Below are positions 52,558 through 63,939 of a DNA stretch of 64,000 nucleotides, piece after piece (the first letter of the stretch is position 1; the number at the start of each line of letters is the position of its first letter). The position numbers and the translations under genes were made by a program. The DNA lies in assembly GCF_037126465.1 (NCBI RefSeq), contig NC_088201.1, positions 3,477,001 to 3,541,000 of the forward strand, written 5' to 3'. Below the pieces are notes generated by a model. The model did not search any database. It was not told the origin of the DNA and saw nothing but the letters and a program-made list of their open reading frames with translations. This stretch comes from Ornithodoros turicata. Taxonomy: Eukaryota; Arthropoda; Arachnida; Ixodida; Argasidae.

Positions 52558-55500
52558 GTGTGTTGGCACATTAGCGAAAATTCTTATTCCGTCTGCTGCC
52601 CAAAATCTCGGGTACGTTGCAAGCTGCACGGTTGTGTTTACAGTGTTCTGGAATTCCTCAAGTTCTCTGGCCAGATCCTAGTTGCAAGGACACTACCAGC
52701 CTCTCGTTCCTCTGTGCGCGAAAAAGGTGAGGATTATTCAGCATGAAGGTGCGATAAAGTGTACCGAAATTTTATTTTTGTTTTTCAGAGTACATGTGTC
52801 ACGTGTACGTCCGCAGCGATTACTTGGCAGGTGTTGTAGTCTCCGACCACGAGTACCCAAACCGGGTTGCACACACGTTGATCAACAAGGTCTCTCTCTT
52901 TTTTTATACTTGTGATAGCATTTTATAAATGTGAAAGAAGCCACACGAGATAGACAACCTGAAAGTGGTTCGCACTACCAGTGATTTGTAGAAACACAGT
53001 GTTGAGAGAGGGGGTCCGTATATTGTGTTTCAAGTCGGCGGTGGCAGTGTTTATAAGCTTAAATAAAAATGTACGGTCCCCTTTTACCGGAATTCAATAT
53101 CAACTGTAATTGTGTAATTAATGTAGATTGATTGGTAATTTTAGTTATCAGTCATTATCAACTTATTCCATCAACAAACATTATGGTGAACACAACAAAA
53201 TGTATATTCTGATCTGTCAATTTCTACATAATTTTTTATTAATCCGAGCCTCTTAAGGAAATTCACTTGTACTTGTGGAAATCGCTACGATTTAGTCACA
53301 TACATGTACTTCATGTGACTCTACTCTGCTTTATTTTATGCCACTCGCAGTGTTTCAGGAAACAACTTATTGGATGCGAGCTACTCTCTTTGTCAGTTTT
53401 ATGTATACTTGTACTTACCTGATTGAATTGATCAATCTGTCAACCAGTGCGATTGTTAGATCACATCCTGTCGTCTGCTAACAGTTTCTCGACGAGTTCT
53501 GCGCAAAAGTTCCATCTTCGACGTGGGCGACAGTAACAGAAAGGTACGCAGATACGGACAATTTGGCCGCTTGCCAATTCTTAATTCCTCTCATTTCTTC
53601 TAGCTCGTGCAACTTCTCTGGGTTGGAAGCTCTCCTCGCGAAGTACCAGGTAAGATTATCGCCTCTACGGGACAGCCTAAGTATGGCATGAAATGTGCTC
53701 AGTTAACCGTAACTAAAGTGAACTATAGTCAGTGACAACCTAAGTACTACAACTGGGACCGCCCACTCATCCGTTGAAGGCTTCTGCGATTGGCTACTGG
53801 CCTTTGCACGACGCCCCTGCTCCGTGATGTGGTGCCGGCTCTTTCTCTGATTCTCTTCAGAAATGCCCAAGAAGAAGTGGCCAAACCACTGTTCCGCCCT
53901 GGGGTGCAAAGCGGTATTCCTGGTGGCCTGGAAGATTCCTCTGCAGCACCTTTAGCTGCGACAAATTACATCGTGACGGCATTTTGGATGTTCTAGCTGT
54001 CGTGCATACAAAGTTGGAGGCTGCTGTTGGCAGTGCACAGCATGCCGTTGAACTCGCAATGAGGATTTTTAGTTTTTACTTGGTCCACCAGGCTGGCGCC
54101 TCTTCGTAACAGGGCTGAACAGTGCACAGGCAGCCAGGCGTGAGGAATCTAGGCAGCTTAAAATCAGCCGCCTTACATGAGCAGTGACACAAAATATGCG
54201 TACGTATGTACATACTGATAAGCTTTTTGATTTCTGTAAAGCTATACTTCTATTGGCTACTGGTGAATCAGCGCACTGTGCCGGTGCTGGTTCAGCTAGA
54301 AACAAATAAAGAGCGAACGGAAGGACCAATGAAACACACACAATGAACACACTAGAAAACACGTTGTAAACAATGTTTAATCTATCAATGTAGTTCCACT
54401 CGGAAAATGCCTTTCAGTGGGGATTAGAAGAAATGGGCAGCACAGCTTTCCATACGTGCTCCAGCAGAGGTATTAATGGAATTTGACCATAGTGCAGTGA
54501 TTTATCCAGACCCCCCCTACACCCCCTAACACTCCCCAAATGTTCAGGGGGTGCCCCTGCGATTTCAGCTTTAGACACACGTCGGTAATGATATGTTAAG
54601 GTGCAGTGACGCAACTATAATAATGATCCCGCCCAATTTTTTCTAACACCCCCTCCGTGCTTGGGATTCTGGGTAAACCACTGCCGTGGTGCCATCTAGT
54701 GTCAAGCATACTTTTACTAATCTGTGAAAATATTTTGCATGCTATTTGTTAAACATCTGTGAGCCGACCACTTTTATTCAATGTTTCGGAAATCTGTTGA
54801 GAAAATATTATGTGTGTACTGTTAAGTCCTAAAAATGGGTGTACACTGACGGCGACGTCCCTTTACGTGTCGGGTCCTCACTAAGCATTGATTTCCCTGC
54901 AGAACCCGGTGGAAGCAGACGCCATGACAAAAATCCAGGCTGACTTGGACGAAACCAAGATAATATTGGTTAGCGTAAAATGTTCGACTGCGGTAATTTT
55001 ATTTATTGATTGATTGGTCGTTTCTTCTAGCACAACACGATAGACGCGGTTTTAGACAGAGGCGAAAAATTGGACGACCTCGTGGCAAAATCTGAAGACC
55101 TCAGCATGCAGTCCAAAGCATTTTACAAAACAGTGAGTATTTTATTCTGCACATTGCAGATCAACTCGCCATATCGAAGTTGACTCGACGAAGACTCAAA
55201 GTTGTCCCAATGAGAACATCTGAGCTCTTCAGTCAATTGATACCAAAGCTGTTTTCAGAACAAAAATAAAATCCGTCCCATAAATCGTCCGCAAAAAAGT
55301 TGTGAAGGAACGCCATTTTTATCTTTATTTTGTTCACTGCACATCTTCGGAGACCCGTCTTTCCTTTGCCCCCAGTGTCAGAGGGTGAAAGAGCACGCTG
55401 TCGCCCCTTGCATCCTGGAAAAAGATTAACAGAAAATGCAACGCAAGATAAGGGCAGTTCCGATAGCGTCACCCGATACATGTGTTTTTGTTTTGTTTCC

Positions 55501-56461
55501 GCAAGTTAAAGCTCATCTTCGACGCATGAGGCTCCTTCACCCTCTCACATTGGGGGTGAAGGAAAGACGCGTCTCCGAAGATGCGCAATGAACAAAAGTC
55601 TGTATGTAAAATTTTATTTTTTTTTTCTGGGGAAAAAAAAATTGCAGGCATCAAAACATTTTGTGCTGTTCGGCAAATTGATGCATATACTTCCATCAGA
55701 TGTCTTAAACTGAAAATATTCTGGCTGGCACTCCGTACTCCTTTAAGGCTCAGCCGTCATTTTGTCTGGGATGTAAAAACAGTTTATGACCAGGGCTTCG
55801 AGTGTCACACAAATATTTATAACCTACGGGTATCGCACGAGAGAATACTTTGGGGACTGTATAATAGTGATCCGATTGCGTATCGTATTGCCGATAAACA
55901 TGATCGCCGACTCGTTAATGCTAAAGGTCACAGGATAGAAAGGAAGGTTGATGAATACAACGGATGGCGTCACTCATTTTTCGCACTTCTGGTTTCTGCT
56001 GCCGATTCCTATTACAACTTTTCTGTTTCGAATCTATATCTAATCTAATCTATCTATATCTAATCTATAATAATAATAAATAATATCTATATCTAATCTA
56101 ATCTAATCTAATCTGCTTTTCTGTTCGGACTCCAGAAAAGCAGAATTTGCACTAATATCTCCTTGAGAATAAGAAAAAGATGCAAAATTAAGGGATTTCA
56201 AGTACCAGTGGGGAATCACGCATGACATGGTTCCAAATGGACTACACAAAATTTTCCCATACATGCTGTCTGGAGCGATGTTGCCCAAAAACTTTTCACC
56301 CTGAAGTAGTGTAAAAGCACTCCACTCGTGGTGTCAGACTCTGACTGTATTTTCACCATTTCTGTTTCTCGTACAGTGCAGAGACGATGTTGCCATTACA
56401 TTCTCTCTCTCTCTGTTTTCCATAGGCACGCAAGACAAACCAATGTTGCACAGTTCTTTGA
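52451..56461 (+). CDS. YKT6: R-SNARE YKT6
   Basis: Lipid-anchored R-SNARE acting in ER-Golgi, endosomal and autophagosome-lysosome fusion. Coding exons are 52451-52557, 52644-52726, 52789-52889, 53485-53543, 53604-53649, 54903-54968, 55031-55132 and 56426-56461. They total 600 bases and 199 residues (human 198), with all phases matching. Amino-terminal longin domain: MVKLFYIAVLYK, SSFGYFQRASVLEFLKFSGQ, YMCHVYVRSDYLAGVVVSDH. SNARE motif: MTKIQADLDETKIIL, HNTIDAVLDRGEKLDDLVAK, SEDLSMQSKAFYKTARKTNQ, with the zero-layer Arg in LDRGEKLDDL. It ends CCTVL with paired Cys for palmitoylation/prenylation in place of a membrane anchor. 5' UTR acceptor at 52421; AATAAA at 56570-56575. Intron 4 is only 60 bases. 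Confidence 0.96.
52644..52726 (+). CDS. YKT6: YKT6 coding exon 2
   Basis: SVLEFLKFSGQILVARTLPA then SRSSVREK; acceptor GTTTACAG, donor GTGAGG. Confidence 0.9.
52789..52889 (+). CDS. YKT6: YKT6 coding exon 3
   Basis: EYMCHVYVRSDYLAGVVVSD and HEYPNRVAHTLINK; acceptor GTTTTTCAG, donor GTCTCT (weak). Confidence 0.9.
53485..53543 (+). CDS. YKT6: YKT6 coding exon 4
   Basis: FLDEFCAKVPSSTWATVTE, the divergent end of the longin domain; donor GTACGC. Confidence 0.8.
53604..53649 (+). CDS. YKT6: YKT6 coding exon 5
   Basis: SCNFSGLEALLAKYQ, the linker before the SNARE motif; acceptor TTTCTTCTAG after a 60-base intron, donor GTAAGA. Confidence 0.8.
53650..54902. other. YKT6 intron 5 with a MITE (54495-54683)
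   Basis: The MITE ends CAGTGATTTATCCAGA and TCTGGGTAAACCACTG are inverse, with C-rich tracts just inside. The rest is unassigned. Confidence 0.65.
54903..54968 (+). CDS. YKT6: YKT6 coding exon 6 (SNARE start)
   Basis: NPVEADAMTKIQADLDETKI and IL, 22 codons, phase 0; acceptor TTCCCTGCAG, donor GTTAGC. Confidence 0.92.
55031..55132 (+). CDS. YKT6: YKT6 coding exon 7 (SNARE core)
   Basis: HNTIDAVLDRGEKLDDLVAK and SEDLSMQSKAFYKT, 34 codons including the zero-layer Arg; acceptor TTCTTCTAG, donor GTGAGT; intron 6 is 62 bases. Confidence 0.95.
55133..56425. other. YKT6 intron 7
   Basis: It contains fragments related to the mariner-type MITE at 33190-33617 (55215-55420 minus, 55545-55600 plus) and an (ATCTA)n repeat at about 56037-56115. 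A 155-codon open frame at 55581-56048 has no recognisable domain. Confidence 0.6.
56426..56461 (+). CDS. YKT6: YKT6 terminal exon with CC-x-x-Leu lipidation motif
   Basis: ARKTNQCCTVL and TGA; acceptor GTTTTCCATAG. Human YKT6 ends CCAIM. Confidence 0.9.
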   Translation, partial: ARKTNQCCTVL

Positions 56462-56569
56462 AAGCCTGCCAAGCCCTTAGTCCGTGAGCATCTCCAGACC
56501 AAACGTGGAAAAAAAAGAAAGCTGTAAATGTTGTCATTATCTTTTATGTTATATTGTGCTACTCTTAAG

Positions 56570-56575
56570 AATAAA
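56570..56575 (+). terminator. YKT6: YKT6 polyadenylation signal AATAAA
   Basis: AATAAA 109 bases after the YKT6 stop. Confidence 0.75.
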
Positions 56576-58159
56576 TTGTGCCTCTGTATCCAAGAACACG
56601 TTTTTGTTCCAAAAATGGTAGCTTTGGTAGGTTGTATAGCCTACAGGAAGTAGGTAGGTTAGGTAGGTAGTAAAACAAAATCACTCGTGCCACTGCATAA
56701 CAATAATGGTCATTAGGGGAATTCAGTAGTCATTATCGTTGCGTTTTCTATTTCTGTAATGGAGGAATGTGGCATGTGTCTCCGTCTCCAGCTCCACTTG
56801 TGGTCATATGCCTGCCTGCCGAGAAGTAAATTAGTCACGTTTGCCACTGGGACAGGTAACGTGATAGCGGCTGTGAATAGCATTCAGCAACATGAGAGCT
56901 TCACTCTCGTAACGACTATTCAACAAATACAGTAGACTTTCGTTAATTCAGCGCCCAAAAAACAACAGATTTTTGTTTGACTTAGCAATATTTTGCCTAC
57001 ATATACACAAAAACGCGATTCAAGGAATGGGCGCCGCCATTAGTGCTGCCACCCCGTGGTAGTCACAGGAACTTCTGCACGTGTGGACTGCCGTATGCAG
57101 AGCCGTGTGTGTTTCCGTTCGTATTCATTTCGTGGCGGTTCATTTTCTCCTGCTCAGGAACCGGTGTAGAACAGATATCGCACCCGCCAATAGGAATCCA
57201 AATAGGATTCCTAGGAATATCCAATAGGAAGAGATATTTTGGCAGTCCACCCCTGTTGCGTCGTCGTTGGGAACGAGGCTAGGGAGCGAACGGAGACTAG
57301 TGGTTTGAGAGTAACGCGACAAGGTCTATATGCCGCACGACACCATTATGGTTCCTTTGTGTGCATATCTGCACATACGAACACACTTTTCAGTGATTCC
57401 CATACTAAACGCACCTCTCGCAGTATCACGGACGTTCTCACTTGGAGTTGAGGACGGCATTTCAGTATTTCCGATACTCAAAGATAGTCGTAGCCCAAGA
57501 CACGACGGCCTAAAGCGGAGCGTTCGGTTTGGTCTGGTTGCGCTTCCTGCAGGCAGAAACACTTTACGAGGGAACGAAAAGTTCGAATTGAACGAAGGTG
57601 GCGTACGAATTAAGGTGCTTACCATTCCATCAAAAATATAGCGGGCCAAACCCAAATTTGAAACCTGTTTGAATTAACCGAAAGTAATCAGGGTTTGAAC
57701 CAACGTGGGAAAATACTTATTGAAACTAGTGGACCTCGATGCACTTGAATTATGCAGCACGGACATGCACAAACCACCAGTCACACTTGTACCAGACATG
57801 CATTGCTGACGTGGTTGCAAAGCATCCCACAGAAGCAGCAAGAGCACACAAGTTGTACATTCAAAAGTGTCATTTAATGTTACAATGCTCCTTTTGTACA
57901 CCATTCATGTTCAAAAGATGTCTCAATTGTCTTCCATTCCACAAACAATTGCTCGGGTCCAGGAAGCTTCTGGTTTGGTTGAATGATGTTTACAAATAGT
58001 CAACCGTGCAATGGCAACATTAATAGGTAGAGGTTGTGGGGCATGATTCGAGTTGTGACAGCCATTAAAAAATATACAACTGCCGACCTAGTATACAACG
58101 ATGCACGTAGATGTTGGGGCAACGTATCTGAGTGACTTGCGTGAGAACGTGAAATTATT
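56576..58159. other. Convergent intergenic region between YKT6 and DCAF10
   Basis: The left end of a Tigger-like element CAGTAGACTTTCGTTAATTC at 56930 (after TA) pairs with GAATTAACCGAAAGT at 57671-57685, so a worn element probably spans 56930-57690. The rest is unassigned. Confidence 0.55.
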
Positions 58160-58165
58160 TTTATT
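58160..58165 (-). terminator. Candidate DCAF10 polyadenylation signal
   Basis: AATAAA on the minus strand, 363 bases beyond the DCAF10 stop. No nearer match was seen. Confidence 0.45.
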
Positions 58166-58527
58166 GTCCATTTTTACTCCTCAATGCATAATCTATCACA
58201 CGATCGTATGGATTGACGTAGCAAGTTTTCATACCTACTGAATCGATCTGAGCAACCCATTAGATGGCTGGCAGCCAGTCAAACACTTTTCTTGCCCAGA
58301 GTTTCCCTCGAACATTGTACAAAGCAAACACAACCCAGCAGTTTAATCGCGTAAACGTGCTACCGTCCGTGGCCAACAGACGCGTCTCAAAAGTGTGCCG
58401 AGAAGCGGCAGCAACCCGCCGGATCTCCCGAAGTCTCGCGTTACCCTCCTTTTCTTTTTTTTTTTTTTTAACGGCCGTCGCAATGCCGTCTCTCGTTTAT
58501 ACATTCCCCCGCGTCCATGAAATCCCG

Positions 58528-59154
58528 TCAGAGCACGGGCTGATGAAAGCATACTTTCCCGTTGAGGCAGCCCGACGCCAGGAGGCAGTGGGTGGGCGAG
58601 AACTTTGTGCTGACCACAAAGTTTGCGTGGCTCACGTTCGTCAAGAGCTGCACGAGCGGCTGGGGCGACTGGGGCAGGCAGTCGCTCAGTTCGCGGCACT
58701 GGCTGTTAAACGCTAGGAGTCTCACGCCGTACGCGTGGGGCGAACACACCAGGCGCCCGTCGGTGCTGAAGCACAGTTCCTTGATCCAGCCCCGCCCCAC
58801 GTTGGGCTCCCGGGCGTAGTGCAGGAGCCGAGGGCGGCGCGGCCGCGCGGAGACGTGCGCGGACAGGCTCGCGCGCCCCGCCAGGAACGCGGTGGCCTCC
58901 TCGATCGTGCCCTCGGTGACGGTGGGGTTTTCGTGGCGCGAGCCGCCGGAGACGTGCAGGACGCGCGTCTCCGGGATCTCGTCGTCGTCGTCGATGTGCT
59001 CGCGGATCGGAAAGAGGGGGTGGTGGTCCTGCGGCGGGTGGAGCCAGAACTGGACCAGGGGCCGCAGGGGACGGAGGTCCGCCGACTCCGGGGTGTCTTG
59101 GACGCAACGCAGCGTGTCGAGGGGGGGTTCCTGGATGTCGTGCACGCATGTCCA
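58528..59154 (-). CDS. DCAF10: DCAF10 terminal exon
   Basis: 208 codons and TGA. WTCVHDIQEPPLDTL; an acidic HIDDDDEIPE; an Ala/Arg-rich insert (GRASLSAHVSARPRRPRLL); then NVGRGWIKELCFSTDGRLV to KVCFHQPVL. It is strikingly GC-rich compared with its flanks, which creates long antisense frames. A pogo-like MITE lies 57 bases upstream of the acceptor. Confidence 0.94.
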   Translation of the reverse strand, partial: WTCVHDIQEPPLDTLRCVQDTPESADLRPLRPLVQFWLHPPQDHHPLFPIREHIDDDDEIPETRVLHVSGGSRHENPTVTEGTIEEATAFLAGRASLSAHVSARPRRPRLLHYAREPNVGRGWIKELCFSTDGRLVCSPHAYGVRLLAFNSQCRELSDCLPQSPQPLVQLLTNVSHANFVVSTKFSPTHCLLASGCLNGKVCFHQPVL

Positions 59155-62100
59155 CTGCAAAGTATTCGCGTAGAGCTTGTAGGCAGGGGGAAGGTAACGG
59201 AAACTTAATTACGGCGAACCCTCGTTATTATGACCATGGTCGCTCCCGAAAATTTTGGTCATAATGCGGAATTGTCATATTAACGGGGGAGATTGAAAAG
59301 GTTTCACTGCATTGTTCCTTAAGAGTATGGTCATAACGCGCGTATGTCAGATTATCGGGGGTCATATTAACGAGGGTTCACTGTATACCCGAAATATATA
59401 GCAGGTAACAGAAACGGACATCACACACTTGGAATACTACCTGAAACAGAAACTGAAACCGAAATAACTTGCGGTAATAATTTGGGTACTGCAGGACCCG
59501 AATTATTACAATCCTTCCCCGTATCATTTGGATCAATTTATTAAATAAAGCTGAATGAAGTGAACTAAAGGTAACTGAGGGACTAAAACTATAATAAACT
59601 ATCAAACTGGAGTACATAACTAAACGGACAAGACAGGACAGGACAAGACAGGACAGGACAGGAGGACTGCACACACTAGGAGCTGTGTGCTGTGCCGTCC
59701 TCCTGCGTTTGCTCAAAGTTTCACGAATCTCCATGGAGCATATAAGTAAATAGTAGTGTATATAGTAAACACAAGAAGCATAGTTCTTATACGCTTATGG
59801 TGATTTGCAAGTTGCAAGTGTGAGTAACATTCGTGGAAACCATGTTCACATATTACCTGTTCGAGGAAACCACATACTATATTTTTGAGTAAATGTTGTA
59901 TGTTGCGTGCACGTACCCACAAAGTCCTCAAAATATATTTTGGAACATACGTGTATAAATAAAAAAAAAAATCGCAGTTTTCAAAAAACCCCCCGACAGT
60001 TTAAAAAAACGCTCAAATGAGTAATGGTGCCACTTTGCACATCAATTCCATGAACTACAATGTACGAAACAGAGCTACACATTGAGTGTGTTGGCTTCTC
60101 AACTCCTTTAACGCTTACGTGCGGATAAATGATGTGGATACCCACGTGCACTTGTATCCGCCTGTGCAGATTTTGCGGATAAAAAAAACTCCCAATAAAA
60201 AGTACTAGTGGCAAGAGACGAGGCTGCTTTCCTGAAGGGCCACTAGGCTGTAATAAGACTAGGAAAGAGGCCATATCCTAGGGTTGAACGGTTGAGACCC
60301 ACCTCCGAGTTTTCGTCGCTGCTCGTGTTTCGGGAAAGCACGCACCAGCCCTGCGGATGCACCTGAAGCGAAGATATCACCTCCGCGTCATTCCCACGAG
60401 GAAAATCGGTGATGAGTTCGACGCGGTTGCGTTTCGTCGCATAGGCGTGGTTGTGCACACAACCTGGGTCAGGATTTGCACCAAGCAGCATTACAGGGTC
60501 ATACATGTTGGGCTGCATGATAAAAAATAGTCGCCATAAACACAACCGAAAGGAACAAATCCAAATTGCCAGCTAGCGTGGCTTAGCCACACGAAAATCA
60601 CACAAATCATTCAAAGTCGCACCGAGGGATGTGTTTGGTCTGTGTTTCTGTTGAGAGATGGGAAGTCAATCGTTAATCATCAAATTAATCAAATCAAATC
60701 AAATTCATTAAGTCGTCATTAATTTCTTAGGCATTGAGGCTTTGTATGTATTTGTCCTTCTATATGTGTTCCAGCCTCAGAACATCAATTGTTTCCTGTT
60801 CTATGTTTGTGTACCTGTTGAAGTGTTTGTACCATCATTTCTTTAACCCATCACATATATTGCGAACTCTTTAGTCTGTTGTAATCTGTTGTACCTCACC
60901 TTGGCAATACCTGACAAATGGATTTTTACAGAGGTCACACTCTGTGCTACAAATGCTGCCTTACTGGCAACGCTGTAAATTGTTGTTTGCATAATTAAGT
61001 TTAGATACATTGAATAATTATACATTGAATTATTTGCAGATTGATTAATATGCATATTTTCAATATAGTGACAGTTAATGAACTTTCTGATAATGCAAAC
61101 ATTCTGCACTTATTGGCTGTTCAGTGGCACACATTAGTGTAATTTATTGGTGACATTAGGGTAGCTTTCCATGCCTTGGCACATTGGTTCAGCGCACACA
61201 GGGTAAATTTTCTCCCATAGAAATACAAAAATTCAGTCGCATTATGTGCAGATTAAATACGTAAAATTAGCATATTAACTACTATAAAAAGTTACTAAAA
61301 ACCTCAAACGCACTGTCAGGCCTGATGTAGGTCAGTGCCCAATCGTGATCGCTGCAAACCCATTTGACAGATCCTTGCGTGCACTTTTAACTGAATGAGA
61401 CTGATGGATTCGTGGCGCGAGTCTACCTGCAGTCCACACATTGGTACAACATCAGCGATCGGTACAACAAGAACCTGAGGGAGAAAGGAAAGCCAAGATG
61501 CAGTGTGCCTGCGCTGCTTCCCTTGAAGTGTAAGTGTTCGCGAATGAGTGGACTGATGTCCATGTTGTTGATCTCAATCACAGCTTAATCACGAACGCGT
61601 GCACTCCGCTCGCGCTGGTGCAAACGGGGAATAAGTTGACGTCGTATCGTGCGCCTCGTATTTTACGCTGACAGTTCAACACGTGTGTGCGCACCTTGAA
61701 GCCCTGGAGGTCGTGGGAGAGGTTGTGCAAATCCAGGTCGTGAATAACCATGATGTACCCTCCTGTGGTACAAATCACCATCTTACGGCTGTCAGGCGTC
61801 AGCCTCATCCTCATCAGCTTGTTGGTATGAAAGATGCGTTGGAACTCGGCCCCCGATTCGGAAAACCTGCAAAGTGACAACATTCTGTCAAGACACCAAT
61901 GCCCATATCCGTTGATTGTAAGTCGTAGAGATGGGACGAATCCCGAATCCACATCGACCAGTGCTTCCCGACAGTGTGCAGCCTCCCTGACCGTTTTCAC
62001 CACGCAGTTGGTTCGGTGGCTAACAGGTGGCGCCGCAATACCGCCGTCATCGCTTACTTTCTGCTACTGTGAGTTCTGAGATTGCACAGAAGCCACGAGT

Positions 62101-63835
62101 ATATTACTCTTGTGATCGCAACCTTATTTTGTCAGGCTGTATATATGCTTTGTTTTTTTTTTTAGGAAACGCGATATAAATCATATAAAGAATAGAAGTC
62201 ATCAAGAAGCAGCTCACAATGTTGGTTGCAGACTGTTTTCTCTACCAACGAATGAGGGTGCTCTCTACCACAAACGTCACACTAGAGTGGGTGGTTTGAG
62301 AGAGTGGGGAGGCGATATTGCAAAGTAATTGCGCCGCAGTGAAACAACTTTGGACAAAATTTTTTTATGGGAATGCTTTTCACATACTGCTTTACAAGAT
62401 GACAGCAGTTTTTGGCCATGTTAGATACCATTTTAATGCTCCTTTAAGAGCTCTCGCAAGGAGTTGAGGGGTTGCTTGCACCAAAGTGTGGTGCATGAAG
62501 CCAAAGTGTGCGTATGAAGACGCTTCGTATGGTTACCATCGTGCACATTCGGTAATGCTGGCTGGATGACTGGCCATGGAACTTTTCACGAGACATCGTT
62601 TGTTCAAAACAGAGGAAAGGGCGGTTGTAAGGTAAAAAAAATAGAAATGGGCAGTTCAAAATTGTACTCAACATAAAGCACAAGCACCAGACATCACTAG
62701 TAACATCAAAGTAACATTCAAAGCACTATATGATTTAAAATGTATCTCAAATAAAGTACAACTAGTCAGAAACATACTTCAAGTAGTATTTGAGGAATTT
62801 GTTACTTGAAACGCTCCCCAGCTAGGGTTGCCACCTTTCGGAGTGAAAAATACCGGCTGACGGAGAGGAGGTGGAATAGAGAGAAAGGAGGAAAGGGTCG
62901 TGGGTGAAAAACGTTCAAGCTGGCTCGACACAACCACCAACAGCTTTGCGCAACCACTGCTCTTCTCCCCTCTGAACACAAGACGTTGTGAATAACAATG
63001 ATAATAATAATAACAATGAATAATCATAATAATGAATAACTAAGAAAACGACTGGTGACTGCGGAGTTGGGTCAGTGCTCCAGATTTATTCAAGCTGTAG
63101 TGGAATGTTGAAGGGAAAGCCCCGTAAGAGCCCTTATGAAAGGTCTTGAGCCAGAAATACCGGCAAAAGGCTGCCGGTATCGCCTTCCTACCGGCAACCG
63201 GCAGAGCGCGCAAATAACCGGCCGTGCCGGTATAATACCGGCCTGGTGGCAACCCTATCCCCAGCGATGAGGGAAGGCCCTTAAACACCTCAAGTATTAT
63301 ACCACCTAATAACGTAAGTCACGCACTTAATCCATTCAGCAGCACTACACGAAGCACACATCACAGCTCGACGTCCCCAAAAATTTGTTGTATCATCAGA
63401 TTGTCAATCAATTAAAGCCATCACATTTAGCGCCGCGGACAACTTACTCATTGATGTTCCACGTGTAAATGCTGCCGTCAAAGCCAGACGTCACGAGCAG
63501 CCCGACGTCCGACGCGTATTCAATGTTCTTAACCCAGTTGGAATGTCCCAGCAGGGAGCGAATCTTCCGCTGCAGGTACCGGATGTCCCACAACGCAACC
63601 GTTGTGTCGTCCGAGCAAGTCGCAAACGTTCGTGAGTCCAGAAACCTAATGGCGGACAAAAAAAAAACATCCTTCTATCTCGTAAACACTCGGGCGTGTT
63701 TCTATAAAACAAATTCGTCACCTTGCATAGTTGACGCAGTCACCGTGAGCATTCTCGACCTTTTGTACAAGTCTGTGGCATAAGGGGTCAAAGAGCAGGA
63801 TGCTCTTTCCCTCTGTGGCCGCCACTAGTATGGAC
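58528..63835 (-). CDS. DCAF10: DDB1- and CUL4-associated factor 10 (3' part)
   Basis: WD40 substrate receptor of CRL4 ubiquitin ligases. Exons in the window are 63722-63835, 63448-63645, 61695-61866, 60303-60512 and 58528-59154, giving about 440 codons. Phases are consistent. The protein ends KVCFHQPVL and TGA at 58528-58530. WD repeats are clear: LLFDP...NAHGDCVNYARFL, ATCSDDTTVALWDIRYLQ, SNWVKNIEYASDVGLLVTSG, FHTNKLMRMRLTPDS. Downstream come ISSLQVHPQGWCVLSRNTSS, NVGRGWIKELCFSTDGRLV and FVVSTKFSPTHCLLASGCLN, which match the human DCAF10 carboxy-terminal half block by block as I recall it. The Ser-rich linker of the vertebrate protein is replaced by a shorter, unrelated one. The first exon(s) lie beyond the right edge. 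Confidence 0.93.
59155..60302. other. DCAF10 intron with pogo-like MITE and ACAGG minisatellite
   Basis: MITE at 59212-59383. Short tandem repeat of (ACAGG)n type at about 59628-59662. The remainder is unassigned. Confidence 0.7.
59212..59383. mobile_element. pogo-like MITE, 172 bases
   Basis: CGGCGAACCCTCGTTATTAT and ATTAACGAGGGTTCACTG ends, TA flanks; the left tip has drifted. Confidence 0.85.
60303..60512 (-). CDS. DCAF10: DCAF10 internal exon (linker and next blade)
   Basis: PNMYDPVMLLGANPDPGCVH, then GNDAEVISSLQVHPQGWCVL and SRNTSSDENSE; acceptor TATCATGCAG, donor GTGGGT. Confidence 0.88.
60513..61694. repeat. DCAF10 intron with headless SINE body (about 60660-60805)
   Basis: TTAATTTCTTAGGCATTGAG, CTTTGTATGTATTTGTCC and CCAGCCTCAGAACATCA match the body of the SINE at 18326-18425 in inverse orientation, without the tRNA head. 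The rest is unassigned AT-rich sequence. Confidence 0.65.
61695..61866 (-). CDS. DCAF10: DCAF10 internal exon
   Basis: FSESGAEFQRIFHTNKLMRM, RLTPDSRKMVICTTGGYIMV, IHDLDLHNLSHDLQGFK; acceptor CTTTGCAG, donor GTGCGC. Confidence 0.9.
61867..63447. other. DCAF10 intron: dispersed repeat and hAT-like element
   Basis: 61957-62448 is the inverse of 2346-2867; 62823-63257 is a hAT-like element. Between them a stretch of ACTTCAAGTA-type words and nothing else of note. Confidence 0.75.
62823..63257. mobile_element. hAT-like element 'TAGGGTTGCCACC', copy 2
   Basis: 435 bases, ends TAGGGTTGCCACC and GGTGGCAACCCTA, perfect 8-base duplication TCCCCAGC (62815-62822 and 63258-63265). CCGGTA/TACCGG words cluster inside the right end. 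No transposase. Confidence 0.92.
63448..63645 (-). CDS. DCAF10: DCAF10 internal exon (two WD repeats)
   Basis: RFLDSRTFATCSDDTTVALW, GHSNWVKNIEYASDVGLLVT, SGFDGSIYTWNIN; donor GTAAGT. It contains the WDxR-type motif (ALWDIR) typical of DDB1-binding DCAFs. Confidence 0.93.
63722..63835 (-). CDS. DCAF10: DCAF10 internal exon (WD repeat)
   Basis: Acceptor CACTCACTCCAG; SILVAATEGKSILLFDPLCH, RLVQKVENAHGDCVNYA; donor GTGACG. The acceptor is chosen from the family reading; an upstream AG exists. Confidence 0.82.
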
Positions 63836-63939
63836 CTGGAGTGAGTGAGGGTCACAAGGATCAGTTTCCTGCCGATCACAAAGAGAGCACTAGAATGCCA
63901 ACACGGTTGCGGCGGCAAGTAACGTAAATAATCGTGAAA

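Noticed and set aside
52558..52643. Read-through of YKT6 exon 1 into the following bases
   Set aside because: The sequence remains open but loses similarity; splicing at 52557/52644 restores the longin domain exactly.
55581..56048. 155-codon plus frame in YKT6 intron 7
   Set aside because: Starts in a repeat fragment and ends in a microsatellite; no known domain.
58735..59208. 157-codon plus frame and 149-codon minus frame in another phase
   Set aside because: Shadows of the GC-rich DCAF10 terminal exon.
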